From Eubacteriales Family XIII. Incertae Sedis bacterium (lineage in GTDB: Bacteria > Bacillota > Clostridia > Peptostreptococcales > Anaerovoracaceae), in assembly GCA_031287295.1 (NCBI GenBank), contig JAITTH010000103.1, forward strand, positions 1 to 10,828: a stretch of DNA of 10,828 nt. The letters are read 5' to 3'. Shown here piece by piece: positions 1-6,979 of the stretch (position 1 is its first letter; every line of letters starts with the position of its first letter). The notes beneath the pieces are model-generated. The model was given only the letters and a program-made list of their open reading frames with translations, did not search any database and was not told the DNA's origin. The translations under genes were made by a program, and so were the position numbers.

Positions 1-1
1 T

Positions 2-445
2 GCAATACAAAAATCTCCATGGATTTTGCATTATGACGGATCAAGTTGCAATGGCTGTGATATCGAAGTTTTGGCGTGTCTTACACCACGTTTTGATGTG
101 GAACGTTTTGGTATTATCAATACCGGAAACCCCAAGCATGCAGATATTTTTCTGATTACGGGGGGCGTAAACGAGCAGAATATCACGGTGGTGAAAACGC
201 TATATGATCAGATGCCGGAGCCGAAAGCCGTTGTTGCCATCGGCGCGTGTGCGGCGACAGGCGGAATCTTTCGAGAGTGTTACAATATACAGGGCGGTAT
301 CGGGAAAGTGATTCCTGTAGACGTCTATGTGCCCGGCTGCGCTGCGCGTCCGGAATCGATTATCGGCGGGGTTGTAAAGGCCCTCGGGATTTTGGAAGAG
401 AAGCGGAAAGGATATCGAGATGAGCGAAACGCAAAAGGTGCGTGA
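2..445 (+). CDS. echC: Ech-type hydrogenase small subunit (EchC/HycG/NuoB-like), 5' partial
   Basis: This is the electron-transfer small subunit of a membrane-bound group 4 [NiFe] hydrogenase; it carries the single [4Fe-4S] cluster next to the NiFe site. The frame is open from base 2, giving 147 visible residues that begin inside the protein, so the true start lies upstream. Visible residues 4-11 (KSPWILHY) followed by CNGCDIE match the N-terminal cluster motif of the EchC/HycG family. Cluster cysteines are C16 and C19, then C83 in GACAATGG and C113 in VPGCAARPE. The family usually has VPGCPPRPE, so the two prolines after the last cysteine are replaced by alanines. A TTG at 26 could be mistaken for a start but falls within the conserved motif. 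The gene overlaps echD by 26 bases, which suggests translational coupling. NuoB of complex I is the homologue, but the CNGCD spacing and the neighbours favour Ech. Confidence 0.93.
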   Translation, partial: AIQKSPWILHYDGSSCNGCDIEVLACLTPRFDVERFGIINTGNPKHADIFLITGGVNEQNITVVKTLYDQMPEPKAVVAIGACAATGGIFRECYNIQGGIGKVIPVDVYVPGCAARPESIIGGVVKALGILEEKRKGYRDERNAKGA

Positions 446-842
446 CCTTTCAAGTGTAGCGGAATTGACGTTGGTCGTTACGGAGAAAAAATCCGAAGGT
501 TGGCGGCTGTGCCAGATGCATGCGGCTTATTCCGATCGACTTTTCTTGATTTATAGTTTTGTGCGCGATCAAGAGATGGAAAACCTGAGGATTTATCCGG
601 AAGAAGGTGTTCCGGTTGAAAGCATTACCGGTATTTATCCCTATGCATTTTTATATGAAAACGAAATCAAAGAACTTTTTGGTGTTCAGATTGCGAATAT
701 TAGCCTTGATTTTCAAGGAACCTTCTATAAGATAGCCAAGCCGACACCCTTTGCAAAAGCACCCGAAGAAGCGGATGAAATTGCACCTGAAAAGCCGAAA
801 AGACCGATGAAGACGGCACCGAAAAAAGAGGAGAGGTCATAA
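420..842 (+). CDS. echD: Ech-type hydrogenase subunit EchD (NuoC / 30 kDa-like)
   Basis: This is a 140-residue soluble subunit related to the 30 kDa (NuoC) subunit of complex I; in Ech hydrogenase it binds the large subunit and carries no metal centre. The recognisable core is residues 70-89, with GIYPYAFLYENEIKELFGV close to the family signature (E-x-E-hydrophobic-x-D/E-hydrophobic-F-G). After about residue 111 the protein changes to a low-complexity tail rich in Lys, Pro, Glu and Ala (112-140) that does not look like the family fold. The ATG at 420 is preceded by AAAGGA and lies inside the end of echC. The echE start comes 4 bases after the stop, with a GAGGAG binding site at about 829-834 inside this gene. 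The assignment rests on the core motif and its place between small and large subunits. Confidence 0.88.
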   Translation: MSETQKVRDLSSVAELTLVVTEKKSEGWRLCQMHAAYSDRLFLIYSFVRDQEMENLRIYPEEGVPVESITGIYPYAFLYENEIKELFGVQIANISLDFQGTFYKIAKPTPFAKAPEEADEIAPEKPKRPMKTAPKKEERS

Positions 843-846
843 TCAC

Positions 847-1929
847 ATGGGAAATAGAACGCTCATACCCTTTGGTCCGCAGCATCCTGTTTTACCGGAA
901 CCGATTCATTTAGATTTGGTTCTGGAAGATGAATGGGTCGTTGAAGCGATACCTTCTATTGGGTTTATTCATAGAGGATTGGAAAAGCTCGTAGAAGTCA
1001 AAGATTTTCAAGACTATGTCTATGTTGCGGAACGCATTTGCGGTATTTGCAGTTTTAAACATGGAATGGGCTACAGCATGGCCGTTGAAAACGTGATGGG
1101 CATTACGGTTCCGGAGCGTGCAGAGTTTTTGCGTGCCATCTGGGGCGAGCTATCGCGCGTACACAGCCACCTGCTTTGGCTTGGACTTGCGGCAGATGCG
1201 CTCGGATTTGAAAATCTGTTCATGCATTGTTGGCGGTTACGTGAGACCATCCTGGATATTTTCGATATGACGACAGGCGGAAGGGTCATCTTTTCGGTGT
1301 GTAAAGTTGGCGGTGTGCGCAAGGACATCAGTGCGGAAAAACTTGCCTTCATTCGTGAAACATTGCTCGGTATGCGAGAAGAGCTCAATAAAGTGCTAAC
1401 GATATTCATTGACGATGCAACGGTGCGAAACCGAATGTCCGGACTCGGTTACGTGAGCCCGGAAGATGCCCATAATTTTGGGGCGGTCGGACCCATGGCG
1501 CGTGCGAGTGGGATCGAGATGGACTGCAGAACGCTCGGCTACAATGTGTATAAGGAGATTGGGTTTAAGGTCATTACAGAAACTTCCGGCGACTGTCTTG
1601 GGCGTACGAAGGTTCGAATTCGAGAGATCTTTAATTCCATCGATATGATCGTTAATGCAATTGACCTCATCCCGAAAGACACAACAATCGATGCCCCGGT
1701 GAAGGGGTTCCCGGATGGCGAGTACTTTGCTCGTTTGGAGCAACCCCGTGGCGAGGTCGTTTACTATATCCGTGCAAATGGAACAAAATTCTTAGAGAGA
1801 ATGCGTATGCGCACGCCTACTTTTGCAAACATCCCGATTCTGCTCAACCTGCTGAAAGGTGTTGAACTGGCGGATGTCCCGATTTTGGTATTGACGATTG
1901 ATCCCTGCATCAGCTGCTGTGAGAGGTAA
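847..1929 (+). CDS. echE: Ech-type [NiFe] hydrogenase large (catalytic) subunit EchE
   Basis: This 360-residue catalytic subunit holds the NiFe(CN)2CO centre that interconverts H2 with protons and electrons. The N-terminal metal motif RICGICSFKH gives C65 and C68, with H72 after it. The C-terminal motif DPCISCCER gives C354 and C357 and ends in R360, the last residue. All four nickel-binding cysteines are therefore present, and none is replaced by selenocysteine. There are no residues after the final motif, so there is no C-terminal peptide for a maturation protease to remove. An extra cysteine, C358, follows directly after C357. The N-terminus (IPFGPQHP) and the length fit the short group 4 large subunits rather than HycE, which has a NuoC domain fused in front; here that domain is the separate upstream gene. 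NuoD is the complex I homologue but lacks these cysteines. Confidence 0.96.
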   Translation: MGNRTLIPFGPQHPVLPEPIHLDLVLEDEWVVEAIPSIGFIHRGLEKLVEVKDFQDYVYVAERICGICSFKHGMGYSMAVENVMGITVPERAEFLRAIWGELSRVHSHLLWLGLAADALGFENLFMHCWRLRETILDIFDMTTGGRVIFSVCKVGGVRKDISAEKLAFIRETLLGMREELNKVLTIFIDDATVRNRMSGLGYVSPEDAHNFGAVGPMARASGIEMDCRTLGYNVYKEIGFKVITETSGDCLGRTKVRIREIFNSIDMIVNAIDLIPKDTTIDAPVKGFPDGEYFARLEQPRGEVVYYIRANGTKFLERMRMRTPTFANIPILLNLLKGVELADVPILVLTIDPCISCCER

Positions 1930-1934
1930 GAGTA

Positions 1935-2285
1935 ATGCGTAGACGTTTCTTTAATGCACCGATGATTAAAACCGCACTTCGTAGTCTCTTTAAAGCGCCG
2001 GCTACGGTAAAGTTTCCAACCGCACCGATGGAGTACGGTGAGATATATCGCGGAATCATTGAAAACGATATCGAGGCATGTATTTTTTGTGGCATGTGCG
2101 TGAAAAAATGCCCGGCGGGCGTAATCGATGTAATACGTGATGAGAAAACATGGTCCATTGATCGATCCGGGTGCATTCAGTGTGCAAATTGCGTCACAAA
2201 TTGTCCTAAAAAATGTTTGAAAATGGTCAATGTAGCGCCTGCTGCGATGACAGAGCAATCGGTGGAGTCCCTCGTGAATGCATGA
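1935..2285 (+). CDS. echF: Ech-type hydrogenase 2x[4Fe-4S] ferredoxin-like subunit EchF
   Basis: This 116-residue polyferredoxin subunit (NuoI/HycF relative) passes electrons between soluble ferredoxin and the EchC cluster. It has two classic CxxCxxCxxxC motifs: C49, C52, C55 and C59 for the first cluster, and C80, C83, C86 and C90 for the second, with an extra C94. The basic start MRRRFF and residues up to about 35 precede the ferredoxin fold, as in other subunits that dock on a membrane complex. The ATG at 1935 follows echE by 5 bases, and its binding site (GAGAGG) lies in the last codons of echE. The 3' end overlaps hypA by 8 bases. The role as the ferredoxin-side subunit is inferred from order and family. 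Confidence 0.92.
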   Translation: MRRRFFNAPMIKTALRSLFKAPATVKFPTAPMEYGEIYRGIIENDIEACIFCGMCVKKCPAGVIDVIRDEKTWSIDRSGCIQCANCVTNCPKKCLKMVNVAPAAMTEQSVESLVNA

Positions 2286-2640
2286 ATTTCCGGCAGCTGC
2301 GCGAATTCTGGAGATTGCACTTGAGAAAGCGCAAGAAAACGGTGCCGATCGTGCCACGGAGATTCATTTGGTTATGGGTGACCGTTGCGGGTATTTATTT
2401 GAGTCCCTGAAGCTCTGTTTTGAGGCAGCCGCAATGGGAACTGCTTGCGAAAAAACAGAACTCACCGTTGAGCGAATTCCGGCTCAGCTACAGTGTGATC
2501 GATGTGGAACGCGCTTCGTCAAAAAACCATTTTCATTCGATTGTCCGAAAGAAGGATGTGGCGGAAGCGGGATTCCAACAGACACAGGCAGAGAATTTTA
2601 TGTAAAATATATAGAATTGTCGAATGACGGTTCGAAATAG
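2278..2640 (+). CDS. hypA: Hydrogenase nickel incorporation protein HypA
   Basis: HypA is the nickel chaperone that works with HypB to load Ni into the large subunit. The protein is 120 residues and begins MHEF, so the nickel-binding His2 is next to the start methionine; this fixes the start at 2278. The zinc site is present as CDRC (C73, C76) followed by CPKEGC (C89, C94). The second pair is spaced Cx4C, where the family normally has Cx2C (CPxC); I see no frameshift around it. The C-terminal strand GREFYVKYIEL matches the usual end of the fold. The gene starts inside echF with a GGTGGAG site at about 2261-2267, so it is probably translated together with the structural subunits. It is separated from hypB by 103 bases. 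Confidence 0.94.
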   Translation: MHEFPAAARILEIALEKAQENGADRATEIHLVMGDRCGYLFESLKLCFEAAAMGTACEKTELTVERIPAQLQCDRCGTRFVKKPFSFDCPKEGCGGSGIPTDTGREFYVKYIELSNDGSK

Positions 2641-2686
2641 ATAGCCTAATGTGACAAACGCAGATGGACAAAATTCACGATCAGCG

Positions 2687-2726
2687 ATGTTCTCGAACAT
2701 GCACGTGACACTTGAAATTTCGTGTC
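2687..2726. promoter_or_regulatory. Two inverted repeats in the hypA-hypB gap
   Basis: The 103-base gap 2641-2743 is the only sizeable break in the hydrogenase block. It holds a perfect 6-base inverted repeat with a 2-base spacer, ATGTTC-TC-GAACAT at 2687-2700. A second one, GACAC-N10-GTGTC at 2707-2726, has the 8-base palindrome GAAATTTC inside it. The second repeat ends just before the strong AAGGAGAT binding site of hypB. They could be operators or small RNA hairpins affecting hypB expression. I see no clear -35/-10 pair and no T run, so neither a promoter nor a terminator can be claimed. Confidence 0.35.
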
Positions 2727-2743
2727 GTTAAGGAGATGTAAGA

Positions 2744-3391
2744 ATGTCAACAAAAGTAGATATTTATGAAAATGTATTGAATCAAAATGAGCGACTGGCG
2801 GGCGAGTTCAACCAAAAGCTCAGTGGCGACGGGGTCTTCTTCATCAATATTCTCTGGTCTCCGGGTGCGGGCAAGACGACTTGCCTTTTGAATCTGATTC
2901 CGTTGCTTCCGCAGCAGTCCTTTGTCATTGAGGGCGATATCGAGTCCGATATCGATACCGTTAAAATGCGCGATTCCGGGATTCCCGCGGTGCAGATTAA
3001 TACGGAAGGCGCCTGCCATCTGGAAACGCCACAGATTACATCGATTCTTCCTGAATTTAAGGAAGGGTTTCTGTTTGTCGAAAACATTGGGAATCTGGTA
3101 TGCCCCGCAGAGTTTCTGATTGGAGAGCACATCAAGCTTCTCATTCCCACCGTTGTGGAAGGTAGTGATAAGCCATACAAATATCCACTTGCATTTGAAA
3201 AAGCAGACCTCATTTTACTCAACAAGATAGACTTACTGCCTTATGTAGATTTCGATATCGATTATTTCTCCGCGGGCGTTCGAAGGCTTAATCCGGATGC
3301 ACCAATTCTCCAGGTCTGCGGAAAAACCGGGCAGGGATTTCGGGAGGCAGCAGAATGGATTCTGGAACGATCCGGGAAAAAATATTTGTAG
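2744..3391 (+). CDS. hypB: Hydrogenase maturation GTPase HypB
   Basis: HypB is a SIMIBI-class GTPase that drives nickel transfer to the hydrogenase large subunit with HypA. The protein is 215 residues. The P-loop is at 39-46 (SPGAGKTT) and the guanine-specificity motif NKID is at 160-163. Other family blocks are EGDIESDIDTVKMR (63-76), QINTEGACHLE (84-94) and FVENIGNLVCPAEF (111-124). The metal site between subunits is intact: C91, H92 and C120. The N-terminal CxxCGC high-affinity nickel motif of E. coli HypB and the His-rich stretch of some homologues are both absent, so any nickel storage by this protein must be limited. The start is supported by AAGGAGAT at 2730-2737. The 3' end overlaps hypF by 37 bases. 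Confidence 0.95.
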   Translation: MSTKVDIYENVLNQNERLAGEFNQKLSGDGVFFINILWSPGAGKTTCLLNLIPLLPQQSFVIEGDIESDIDTVKMRDSGIPAVQINTEGACHLETPQITSILPEFKEGFLFVENIGNLVCPAEFLIGEHIKLLIPTVVEGSDKPYKYPLAFEKADLILLNKIDLLPYVDFDIDYFSAGVRRLNPDAPILQVCGKTGQGFREAAEWILERSGKKYL

Positions 3392-5673
3392 AAGGGCGCG
3401 TTCAGGGCATCGGATTCAGACCTCATATCTATCGACTTGCCGTTCAGCATGATATTCGCGGGTTTGTCCGAAATTCCGGAGGGATGGCAGAGATTCTCGC
3501 GGAAGGAAGTGCTTCCTCTGTAGAGGCATTTGTTTCTGCCGTTGCTGACACGGCAACGATGATTCCACTTGCCCGAATCGACAAGGTCGTCCGCATTCGC
3601 GAAGAACGAACCGTCGGCAAGGAATTCCCTATTTTTTTCATCGAACAAAGTGACGAAACGCAAAGGGCAGGAGAGATTCTTCCCGACGTTGCCATTTGTG
3701 CACAATGCGAAGCGGAATTGGCGCAGGAGGGGCGCAGGTATGCGCACTATTTCAACAACTGCACGGTTTGCGGTCCCCGGTTTACCGTTGCCAAGAGTTT
3801 GCCATACGATCGCCAAAACACGTCGATGGACGCGTTTGTGATGTGCGATGATTGTGCGAAGGAATATACAACACCGGAAGATCGAAGATTCCACGCGGAG
3901 ACCCTATGCTGTGACGTATGCGGTCCCGTCTTGCGTTATCGGTCAAAGGGCGTTGATCTTTTTGGCGATGATGCGTTTTCTGCCTGCGTGCAAGATTTAT
4001 CGGAGAACGCTGTTGTGCTCATAAAGGGTGTGGGTGGATACCACCTTGCAGCTTCGCCGTATTCTACGGTGGCGACGCGCAGTCTTCGGACGATCAAAGA
4101 TCGAGAGACAAAACCCTTTGCCGTGATGTTTTCGGATCTTGAGCAGATTCGCAAGATTTGTCGGGTGAACGTGGACGAAGAGTCACTTCTTCATTCGATT
4201 GAGAAACCCATTGTACTGCTGCGCCTCAAAGAAGATACGAATCCTTTTACGGAAGATGTGCTCCGAGGAAACAAGCGGTGTGGCTGCTTCCTGCCTTATA
4301 CGGCATTGCACGTATTGCTGTTGCGCCAACTTTCGGCGTTGGTTCTGACAAGTGCGAATGCAAGCGGACGTCCGATCCTCTATGAAGATGAGGAAGCCTT
4401 GTCGTTCTATGCGATGCATGAACATCAAATTTCCGGTATTTTGTATCACGACCGAAAAATTGTACGTCCCGCAGAAGATTCCGTTATTGCAATCAATTGT
4501 GGTGCCCCTCAGCTTTTGCGAATTGGACGAGGTTATGCACCTCTTTCGATACGCGTGACCCCGGAATCTCCAATCGTATCGCATCGAAGTGCAACGGAAA
4601 TCTTTGCTGCGGGGAGCGATTTAAAAGCTTCTTTTTGCTTCTATCGAGAGGGGGCGATTTATGGTTCAGCCTATTACGGTGATTTGGAAGATACAGCCGT
4701 GTTTGAGCGGTTTCAAAACGGGGTTTTTGATCTTGAGACAATTTTCTCTGTGCATCCGACCGTCACAGCCTGTGACCTGCATCCGCGCTATTTTTCTTCT
4801 GCATTTGCGCAGGATATGGCATCGAAACGGGGATTGGCTTGTATGCAGGTACAGCATCATCACGCGCACATTGCCTCTGTGATGGCGGAGCAAAAAATTC
4901 ATGAACGGGTAATCGGAGTCGCGTTTGACGGCACAGGGTATGGAGAGGATGGGTCTATTTGGGGTGGTGAATTTTTATGCTGCGAAGGTGGCACTTATCA
5001 ATCCGTTGCGCAGCTTGCCCAAACACGAATTCTTGGTGGCGACGATTCTGCAAAGGATGCAGCAAAGACAGCGGTTTGTTATCTTTCCGGGATCGATATG
5101 GCAATACCGGAAGACCTCTCTGACGATATTCCGTTGATTCAGAGTGCGCTTCGCGTCGGGATGGGTTTTTTATCCTCCGGCATGGGGAGACTTTTTGATG
5201 TGGTTGCTGCGCTGCTGGGTCTTTGCCGGGAGAATACGTATGAAGGTCAATGCGCCATTGCGCTTCAGCAGGCTGCAGAGGCATGTCTTGAGAAGCGGCG
5301 CGAAGGCAAGGTCCTTCGATTCAAGATTTTAGAACAGGGTGAAATGATTCGCATTGATTATGAAAAGATTCTCAGGGCTGCTGCTGTTTGTCACGAAAAA
5401 GATGTCGAAGCCTATGCACTTGGATTTCATGAAGCGATTGCGCAGATGGTCGCCGATGTGTGCTCTCTTATCTCAGAAAAAAAAGATACAAAAAAAGTCG
5501 TACTGTCCGGTGGCGTCTTTCAAAACACCTTACTTACGGAGCTTTGTTTCAACGCACTCAAACAAAAGGATTTGGAAGTCTACATCAATCGACGTGTGCC
5601 GCCAAACGACGGAGGCATTGCTTTTGGTCAGATCTTTGTTGTGGCAGCGAAACTCGGGCAAACAGTGGTATGA
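3355..5673 (+). CDS. hypF: Carbamoyltransferase HypF (hydrogenase maturation)
   Basis: HypF uses carbamoyl phosphate and ATP to carbamoylate the C-terminal cysteine of HypE, the first step in making the Fe cyanide ligands. All domains are visible in 772 residues. The acylphosphatase-like domain is at about 8-98 (VEGRVQGIGFRP at 12-23). A double zinc finger follows (C115/C118 with C136/C139, then C164/C167 with C186/C189). The Sua5/YrdC-like domain is at about 200-390 (KGVGGYH at 224-230, LTSAN at 331-335). The Kae1-like domain runs from about 415 to the end, with the HHHAH metal motif at 501-505, FDGTGYGEDG at 524-533, SGG at 718-720 and NDGG at 751-754. The ATG at 3355 has GGGAGG 7 bases upstream and lies inside hypB. 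Runs of eight and seven A at 5477-5484 and 5490-5496 encode Lys codons and do not break the frame. The length is normal for the family. Confidence 0.97.
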   Translation: MDSGTIREKIFVEGRVQGIGFRPHIYRLAVQHDIRGFVRNSGGMAEILAEGSASSVEAFVSAVADTATMIPLARIDKVVRIREERTVGKEFPIFFIEQSDETQRAGEILPDVAICAQCEAELAQEGRRYAHYFNNCTVCGPRFTVAKSLPYDRQNTSMDAFVMCDDCAKEYTTPEDRRFHAETLCCDVCGPVLRYRSKGVDLFGDDAFSACVQDLSENAVVLIKGVGGYHLAASPYSTVATRSLRTIKDRETKPFAVMFSDLEQIRKICRVNVDEESLLHSIEKPIVLLRLKEDTNPFTEDVLRGNKRCGCFLPYTALHVLLLRQLSALVLTSANASGRPILYEDEEALSFYAMHEHQISGILYHDRKIVRPAEDSVIAINCGAPQLLRIGRGYAPLSIRVTPESPIVSHRSATEIFAAGSDLKASFCFYREGAIYGSAYYGDLEDTAVFERFQNGVFDLETIFSVHPTVTACDLHPRYFSSAFAQDMASKRGLACMQVQHHHAHIASVMAEQKIHERVIGVAFDGTGYGEDGSIWGGEFLCCEGGTYQSVAQLAQTRILGGDDSAKDAAKTAVCYLSGIDMAIPEDLSDDIPLIQSALRVGMGFLSSGMGRLFDVVAALLGLCRENTYEGQCAIALQQAAEACLEKRREGKVLRFKILEQGEMIRIDYEKILRAAAVCHEKDVEAYALGFHEAIAQMVADVCSLISEKKDTKKVVLSGGVFQNTLLTELCFNALKQKDLEVYINRRVPPNDGGIAFGQIFVVAAKLGQTVV

Positions 5674-5699
5674 TAGAATCATCAAGATAGGGAGTCCTT

Positions 5700-5927
5700 A
5701 TGTGTATTGCAGCACCGATGACAATTGAAACAGTCCATCAAGAAGAGAATACGGCAGTTGCCGTCTTGAATGGAAACCGGCTTACTGTTGACATTAGCCT
5801 CATTCCGGTTAAAGTAGGCGATTCCGTTTTGGTCCACGCAGGGTGTGTATTGCAAATTCTCTCGATGGATGAAGCAGAAGAAATGGTCGCGCTGTTCGAG
5901 GAATTGGAGCGTCTGAGCGGAATATGA
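5700..5927 (+). CDS. hypC: Hydrogenase maturation chaperone HypC
   Basis: HypC is a small chaperone that, with HypD, carries the Fe(CN)2CO unit and hands it to the hydrogenase large-subunit precursor. The protein has 75 residues and starts MCIAAP, so the essential Cys2 follows the initiator methionine; this fixes the start at 5700. The family motif VKVGDSVLVHAG is at about 37-48, and the acidic helix MDEAEEM near 56-62 is typical. Position 49 is Cys where Phe or Tyr is common. The gene begins 26 bases after hypF with an AGGGAG site at 5689-5694. It ends in a 4-base ATGA overlap with hypD, a usual sign of coupled translation of these two partners. Confidence 0.95.
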   Translation: MCIAAPMTIETVHQEENTAVAVLNGNRLTVDISLIPVKVGDSVLVHAGCVLQILSMDEAEEMVALFEELERLSGI

Positions 5928-6979
5928 ACCTCGAAAAAATGATCGACACATTACGTGACTATTCCCGTCCCGTAAAGATTATGGAAGTGTGTGGTTCTCA
6001 TACCGCAGCAATCATGCAAAATGGCATTCACAGCTTACTCTCACCCAATATTCGGTTGGTGTCCGGTCCGGGCTGCCCGGTTTGCGTAACCTCTCCGCAA
6101 TACATTGATGCGTTGGTTGACTGCGCGTTTCGACCAAAACACGAAGTGATCAGTTTTGGGGATATGTTTAAGGTTCCCGGAACCAAAAGTTCATTGTCTG
6201 AGGCGAAGGCATCGGGCGGGGCCGCGCGGTTCGTCTACTCTCCCTTCGATGTACTGACCATGGCGAAAGAGCAACCCGACACGCAGTTTGTCGTTGCAGC
6301 GGTCGGTTTCGAAACCACAGCACCCGTTTACGCGGCACTCCTTGAGAAAATTTTGGCAAAGAATATTCAGAATGTGAAAATGCTTTCTGCGCTCAAAACG
6401 ATGCCGGGCGTGCTTTCTTCTTTGTGCGAAGGGGAAGATATTGACGGATTTATCGCGCCCGGACATGTGGCTGCCATAATCGGTCTCGAACCGTTTTCAG
6501 CCTTGGCAGCAAAGCATCGAAAACCTTTCGCTGTTGCGGGGTTTGACGGGGTTCCTATTCTTTCTGCAATTTTTGAAATTACAAGGCAAATTTCGGTCGG
6601 TCAAGCTCGTGCCGTCAATCTGTATAAGAGTGTTGTGCGGGAGCATGCACAGGCAACGGCAGCGGAAAAAGTGGAACGATACTTTGAGCCCTGCGATGCG
6701 GTGTGGCGCGGTATCGGGAAGCTCTCGGCATCCGGGCTGCAATTAAGAGCGGAATATGCGCATCTTGCCATACCATGGACGGAAGCGGAAGACGTCTTTA
6801 TTCCTTCGGGTTGTCGGTGTGGAGAGGTCATTACCGGAAAAATCAATCCTCCGGAATGCCCTCTTTACGGGAGTCTGTGCGACCCGCTTCACCCCATTGG
6901 TGCATGTATGGTATCGGCGGAAGGATGTTGTGCAAACTGGTATGCTTTTTCAGGCGGGGGTGAGGTGTCATGTCGATGA
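5924..6979 (+). CDS. hypD: Hydrogenase maturation Fe-S protein HypD
   Basis: HypD is the scaffold on which the iron of the active site receives its two cyanides and one CO; it carries a [4Fe-4S] cluster and redox thiols. The protein has 351 residues. Key motifs are EVCGSHT (C23), GPGCPVC (C51, C54) and GFETT (129-132 region). The C-terminal cysteine-rich part holds GCRCGEV (C297, C299), ECPLYGSLC (C312, C319), GACMVS (C328) and EGCCANWY (C335, C336). The family normally has one cysteine in the last motif (EGAC), so C335 is extra. The start is set by the ATGA overlap with hypC. The end overlaps hypE by 4 or 10 bases, depending on which hypE ATG is used. Confidence 0.96.
   Translation: MNLEKMIDTLRDYSRPVKIMEVCGSHTAAIMQNGIHSLLSPNIRLVSGPGCPVCVTSPQYIDALVDCAFRPKHEVISFGDMFKVPGTKSSLSEAKASGGAARFVYSPFDVLTMAKEQPDTQFVVAAVGFETTAPVYAALLEKILAKNIQNVKMLSALKTMPGVLSSLCEGEDIDGFIAPGHVAAIIGLEPFSALAAKHRKPFAVAGFDGVPILSAIFEITRQISVGQARAVNLYKSVVREHAQATAAEKVERYFEPCDAVWRGIGKLSASGLQLRAEYAHLAIPWTEAEDVFIPSGCRCGEVITGKINPPECPLYGSLCDPLHPIGACMVSAEGCCANWYAFSGGGEVSCR

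Noticed and set aside
26..28. TTG as a start for echC
   Set aside because: The frame is open to the window edge, and the conserved KSPWILHY motif begins upstream of this TTG, so the gene is truncated by the window.
1030..1929. Selenocysteine version of the hydrogenase active site
   Set aside because: All four metal-site positions are ordinary cysteine codons (TGC or TGT), and there is no in-frame TGA.
1764..2357. 197-codon open frame on the minus strand across echE/echF/hypA
   Set aside because: It lies opposite three well-supported genes, has no recognisable motif and looks like the complement of real coding sequence. The other minus-strand frames over the hyp genes were dropped for the same reason.
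5477..5496. A8 and A7 runs in hypF as a frameshift or slippage site
   Set aside because: The frame continues normally into conserved HypF motifs on both sides, and the runs simply encode Lys codons. No overlapping alternative product is supported.
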